Shown piece after piece: positions 34,179 through 37,469 of a stretch of DNA of 37,469 nt (position 1 is the first letter of the stretch; every line of letters begins with the position of its first letter). The translations under genes were made by a program, and so were the position numbers. The notes below the pieces were generated by a model. That model was not told the DNA's origin and ran no database searches. It worked only from the letters and a program-made list of their open reading frames with translations. Source of the stretch: Candidatus Moraniibacteriota bacterium (lineage in GTDB: Bacteria > Patescibacteriota > Minisyncoccia > Moranbacterales > GCA-2747515); NCBI GenBank assembly GCA_947311515.1, contig CAMZLB010000026.1:1-37469 (forward strand), given 5' to 3'.

Positions 34179-36752
34179 ATGCAAGGTTTATCAAAAAAAG
34201 AGGTTTTATTAAGACAACAAAGGTTTGGCTTTAATGAAATAAAGAAAAATAAAGAAAATTATTTTATCAAATTTTTAAAAAAGTTTTGGGCACCAATACC
34301 TTGGATGATAGAAATAGCCTTGATATTTTCAGCGATATTACATGATTGGATAAATTTTGTAATCATATTAATACTATTATTCGTAAATATAATAGTAGAT
34401 TATATACAAGATACTAAAGCAACTCACGCCTTATCAAAATTAGAAGAAACTCTCGCATCACAAGCCATCGTATTACGTGAAAATAAATTTATTCAAATAT
34501 TAGCGAGAGAATTAGTTCCTGGTGACATTATAAAATTAAAAATCGGAGACATTATTCCTGCAGATGTTGAACTATTGTCTGAAGGATATCTTTTAATAGA
34601 CCAATCTACGTTAACAGGAGAATCTTTACCGACAAGTAAAAAAAATGGAGATGTTGTTTATTCTGGTAGCAGTATAAAACAAGGTGATATGTTAGCTAAG
34701 GTAACCGCAACAGGATTCAATACCTTTATGGGTAAAAGTGCTCAATTGATCACAGAAGCGGAAGATGATAATGAGACTCACTTTCAAAAAGCAGTTTTAC
34801 ATATTGGAAATTTTTTGATACTTATTTCACTCATATTAGCTGTACTAATTTTAATTGCAGCATTTATCAGACATGATTCTATTATAGAAACTATCAGATT
34901 TATAATAGTATTGCTCATTGCTTCAATTCCAGTAGCATTGCCCGCTGTATTATCTGTAACTATGGCAATAGGTGCTCTAGAAATAGCGAAAAAGAAGGCA
35001 ATTATTAAAAATTTAACCGCTATTGAAGAAATGGCTGGCACTGATGTGCTTTGTTCAGATAAGACAGGGACATTGACCCAAAATAAACTGACTATAAAAA
35101 ATCCTATAACCTATTCCAAATATACTGAAGATGATTTATTTACCTGTGCAATCTTAGCTAGTACACAAGAAAATAATGACCCTATAGAGGCGCCTATATA
35201 TAAATATGCAAAAATTAATTTTTTAGCAAAAGATGTCAAAAAATATAAACTTTTATCATTTATTCCTTTTGATTCTTTATTAAAAAAAACAGAAGCTAAA
35301 TATAGTTTAAACAGTAAATTTATAAAAGTATATAAAGGCGCTCCTCAAGTTATAGCACAATTATCAAATAATTCTGAAATAAAGAACAAATTATTAAGTG
35401 ATGTGACAAAATTAGCTAATAGAGGCTACCGATCGTTAGCTGTAGCATATAGTATTGAATCCGATACTGAAGTTGATCTCGTAGGATTAATACCATTATT
35501 AGATCCACCTAGGACAGATTCTGTAACTGTAATAAAAAAGATACGTCAACTGGGTATAGATGTTAAAATGTTGACTGGTGATAATCAAGAAATAGCAAAG
35601 GAGATAGCGAATTTATTAAATATAGGCTCTAACATTTTACCAATTTCAGAGATGAGAACTAATGATAAATTTAATGAGCACATAATACTAACTAAAATCA
35701 TAGCGAAAGGATTGTATCACAAACTTAATAAAACAATAACACCTGAAGAACTTGAGATATTTAGCACACAAATAGCACAAGAAGTAAAAAAAACATTAAA
35801 AAATATCGATGTATCTACAAACTACATTAAGCAACATGAATCCGATATAATTGAACTTATAGAACGTGCTGATGGTTTTTCAGAGGTGTTACCTGAAGAT
35901 AAATTCTTTATAATTGATAAATTACAAAAGAATAATCACTTTGTGGCAATGACTGGAGATGGCGTAAATGATGCTCCTGCTTTAAAAAAAGCTGATATAG
36001 GCATTGCAGTATCTGGTGCTACAGACGCAGCTAGAGCTGCATCTGATATGGTTTTATTATCGCCTGGATTATCAGTCATAGAATCAGCAATCAAAATGTC
36101 TCGCGAAACCTTTGAACGTATGAAAGGTTATGCAACATTTAGAATTGCTGAAACAATACGAATTATGCTATTTATGGCTTTATCTATCATTGTGTTTAAT
36201 TTTTATCCGATTACAGCAGTAATGATAATAATATTAGCATTACTCAATGACATTCCTGTGATGATGATTGCTTACGATAATGCACCTGCAAACAACAATC
36301 CTGTTCACTGGGATATGAGAGAGGTATTAACAATTTCTTTTGTACTTGGAATTGCTGGGGTAATTTCATCTTTTTTGATATTTTATTATCTTAAAATTCA
36401 TTCATATTCAACAATATTCATTCAAGCTATTTTATTCCTTAAACTAGATGTCGCTGGACATTCAACATTATATTTAACAAGAACTGGAAAAAAACACTTT
36501 TGGACAAAACCATTTCCTTCATTTAAATTTTTTATACCAGCATTTACAACTCGTGTATTAGGAACATTCATTGCAGTCTATGGTATTTTTATGGAACCAA
36601 TCGGATGGAAAATGGCTGGTATTATTTGGATATATGCACTACTGTGGTGGATATTCAATGATTATCTAAAGGTGTGGACGTATAAACTAATAGAGAAAAC
36701 TTCCAAAACTAAAATGCATTATAAATCAATTAAAACATCTTCTGCTATATAG
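34179..36752 (+). CDS. P-type ATPase, plasma-membrane proton-pump (type IIIA) family
   Basis: This 857-residue ion pump couples ATP hydrolysis to cation export, most likely of protons. It opens with GLSKKEVLLRQQRFGFNEI, the N-terminal cation-ATPase domain. TGES (146-149) is the actuator loop and PVALP (251-255) is in M4. DKTGT (Asp294) is the phosphorylated aspartate, and TGDGVNDAP (near 590-598) is the hinge. Then DIGIAVSGATDAARAASDMVLL and about six C-terminal membrane spans follow. These features match the H+-ATPase subfamily of plants, fungi and archaea rather than Ca2+ or Cu+ pumps. An extra helical, Lys-rich stretch (about 495-560, between SNILPISEM and ADGFSEVLPEDK) lengthens the P domain. 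It is a single gene and would help set the proton gradient. Confidence 0.93.
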   Translation: MQGLSKKEVLLRQQRFGFNEIKKNKENYFIKFLKKFWAPIPWMIEIALIFSAILHDWINFVIILILLFVNIIVDYIQDTKATHALSKLEETLASQAIVLRENKFIQILARELVPGDIIKLKIGDIIPADVELLSEGYLLIDQSTLTGESLPTSKKNGDVVYSGSSIKQGDMLAKVTATGFNTFMGKSAQLITEAEDDNETHFQKAVLHIGNFLILISLILAVLILIAAFIRHDSIIETIRFIIVLLIASIPVALPAVLSVTMAIGALEIAKKKAIIKNLTAIEEMAGTDVLCSDKTGTLTQNKLTIKNPITYSKYTEDDLFTCAILASTQENNDPIEAPIYKYAKINFLAKDVKKYKLLSFIPFDSLLKKTEAKYSLNSKFIKVYKGAPQVIAQLSNNSEIKNKLLSDVTKLANRGYRSLAVAYSIESDTEVDLVGLIPLLDPPRTDSVTVIKKIRQLGIDVKMLTGDNQEIAKEIANLLNIGSNILPISEMRTNDKFNEHIILTKIIAKGLYHKLNKTITPEELEIFSTQIAQEVKKTLKNIDVSTNYIKQHESDIIELIERADGFSEVLPEDKFFIIDKLQKNNHFVAMTGDGVNDAPALKKADIGIAVSGATDAARAASDMVLLSPGLSVIESAIKMSRETFERMKGYATFRIAETIRIMLFMALSIIVFNFYPITAVMIIILALLNDIPVMMIAYDNAPANNNPVHWDMREVLTISFVLGIAGVISSFLIFYYLKIHSYSTIFIQAILFLKLDVAGHSTLYLTRTGKKHFWTKPFPSFKFFIPAFTTRVLGTFIAVYGIFMEPIGWKMAGIIWIYALLWWIFNDYLKVWTYKLIEKTSKTKMHYKSIKTSSAI

Positions 36753-36775
36753 ATATAATTTTTATTTATTATTTA

Positions 36776-37423
36776 TTACATTTCGACTATAGTCATCATT
36801 GCACTAAATAAATAACTGCCATGTTTCTTTGTTGAAAAAAATATTATTAAATACATCTTTCCGAGCGATACAGCATTTTCTTTTAGTTTTGAAAAAGCGA
36901 AAATTGTATAAATAATGAATGCAATGATTCCACCAAAGTACAAAACATCAAGGAATACTAAACTATATAGCCAAATATTTGTTAACCTAGTAGTTTCCAG
37001 CATAGATGAAATATTACTTATGCCAGTAATAAAATTTATAATTATAGAAACAAATAAACCAAAGAGAAATAATGAGAGCCAACCGCCCACCCCTTTTATC
37101 TTAACAGTTTCTTTTTTATCATTATAATTAGCAGGTATTTTTTGCTCTTTTTTAACTTTTGGATTATTCGATTTCCAACCAAGTGTATAAAAAATTAAAA
37201 CAGCGGGCATAAGCAAAAGTAAAATAATTGAAAATCCAGAAGGTGAATATTGATCAAGTGCATAAATTAAATCGCCAAAAATGAACAATAAACCAAATAT
37301 CCATAGTGTAATTAATTGCCCTTTTATGCAACTCGTTTTTATCCGAAGTTTATGTCGGATAAAAACTGTAATTTGTGATAAATGCGAATATATGATAATA
37401 TTTATCATACAATTCACATACAT
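36776..37423 (-). CDS. DUF2569-like membrane protein, start uncertain, C-terminus unusual
   Basis: The 215-residue frame has about four membrane spans. Two are at about 40-80 (LWIFGLLFIFGDLIYAL and ILLLLMPAVLIFYTLGW), and two come after a charged linker: GVGGWLSLFLFGLFVSIIIN (GGWL is typical of DUF2569) and LVFLDVLYFGGIIAFIIYTI. The last 20 residues (STKKHGSYLFSAMMTIVEM) do not look like a membrane-protein end and may follow a frameshift that removed one or more spans. The first 35 codons contain a perfect 12-bp hairpin (37335-37366), so that part may be untranslated leader and the true start may be later. It converges on the ATPase gene. The function of DUF2569 is unknown. Confidence 0.6.
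   Translation of the reverse strand: MYVNCMINIIIYSHLSQITVFIRHKLRIKTSCIKGQLITLWIFGLLFIFGDLIYALDQYSPSGFSIILLLLMPAVLIFYTLGWKSNNPKVKKEQKIPANYNDKKETVKIKGVGGWLSLFLFGLFVSIIINFITGISNISSMLETTRLTNIWLYSLVFLDVLYFGGIIAFIIYTIFAFSKLKENAVSLGKMYLIIFFSTKKHGSYLFSAMMTIVEM
37335..37366. promoter_or_regulatory. Perfect 12-bp hairpin in the 5' part of the DUF2569-like frame
   Basis: GTTTTTATCCGA at 37335-37346 pairs exactly with TCGGATAAAAAC at 37355-37366 around an 8-base loop. Such a stem is more typical of a leader or terminator than of coding sequence. On the plus strand little T follows; on the minus strand GAGTTGC follows. Confidence 0.4.
37391..37409. repeat. Short perfect inverted repeat near the right edge
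   Basis: TATGATAA and TTATCATA form an 8-base dyad around TAT. It lies between the divergent starts of the DUF2569-like gene and the last partial gene, so it could be an operator. Confidence 0.35.
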
Positions 37424-37432
37424 ATATTATAT

Positions 37433-37469
37433 ATGAAAGATATATTATTACAAACAGAAAATTTGTTAA
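37433..37469 (+). CDS. Start of a gene cut by the window end
   Basis: An ATG at 37433 opens a frame reading MKDILLQTENLL that runs to the end of the window without a stop. It is too short to assign. Its position next to the dyad at 37391-37409 and an upstream TATTAT fit a gene start. Confidence 0.3.
   Translation, partial: MKDILLQTENLL

Overview
The window is a strongly A+T-rich bacterial chromosome segment read with the standard stop codons (TAA, TAG and TGA all end intact genes). The mix of genes points to a member of the Candidate Phyla Radiation (Patescibacteria), probably living attached to other cells. The evidence is WxL-like and DUF916-like surface proteins, a large phage-tail-like exported fibre, a dockerin-like exported protein, lipid recycling genes in place of visible fatty acid synthesis, and few Shine-Dalgarno sequences. 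The exact lineage cannot be settled from the sequence alone.

Layout. (1) 3-3934, plus strand: the end of a type I restriction locus (HsdR) and a single-span coiled-coil membrane protein. (2) 4445-8605, minus strand: a tight three-gene lipid operon. It runs patatin-like phospholipase, then a fused acyltransferase-ACP-acyl-ACP ligase, then a phosphopantetheinyl transferase. Neighbouring genes overlap by 1 and 8 bases. (3) 8606-11533: tRNA-Arg, a cysteine-rich membrane-anchored protein, a small lipoprotein, and two pairs of dispersed non-coding repeats. (4) 11534-20693: housekeeping and envelope genes. These are a nucleotidyltransferase-like protein, phosphoglycerate mutase, an esterase plus a glycolipid-type glycosyltransferase, a DUF4178-like protein, LD-carboxypeptidase, TruB, an uncharacterised protein and a second glycosyltransferase. 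Two MITE-like elements sit directly after the truB and second glycosyltransferase stop codons. (5) 20694-21798: a degraded, gene-poor stretch. (6) 21799-33764: a 12-kb plus-strand run of seven exported proteins that ends in a clear terminator. (7) 33765-37469: a broken small ORF, a P-type proton ATPase, a DUF2569-like membrane protein on the minus strand, and the start of another gene.

How the genes may work together. The lipid operon could release fatty acids from phospholipids, charge them onto its own built-in ACP and put them back on lysolipids. The PPTase would activate that ACP. The esterase and the diacylglycerol-glucosyltransferase-like enzyme could act on the same membrane lipids. 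The exported cluster pairs WxL-like domain proteins with a DUF916-like membrane-anchored partner, as in Firmicutes WxL loci. It adds a 1943-residue fibre built from duplicated phage-tail-like modules and a small protein with an H-lectin-like domain. I infer a cell-surface attachment apparatus. This cluster and the lipid operon are the two most interesting systems here.
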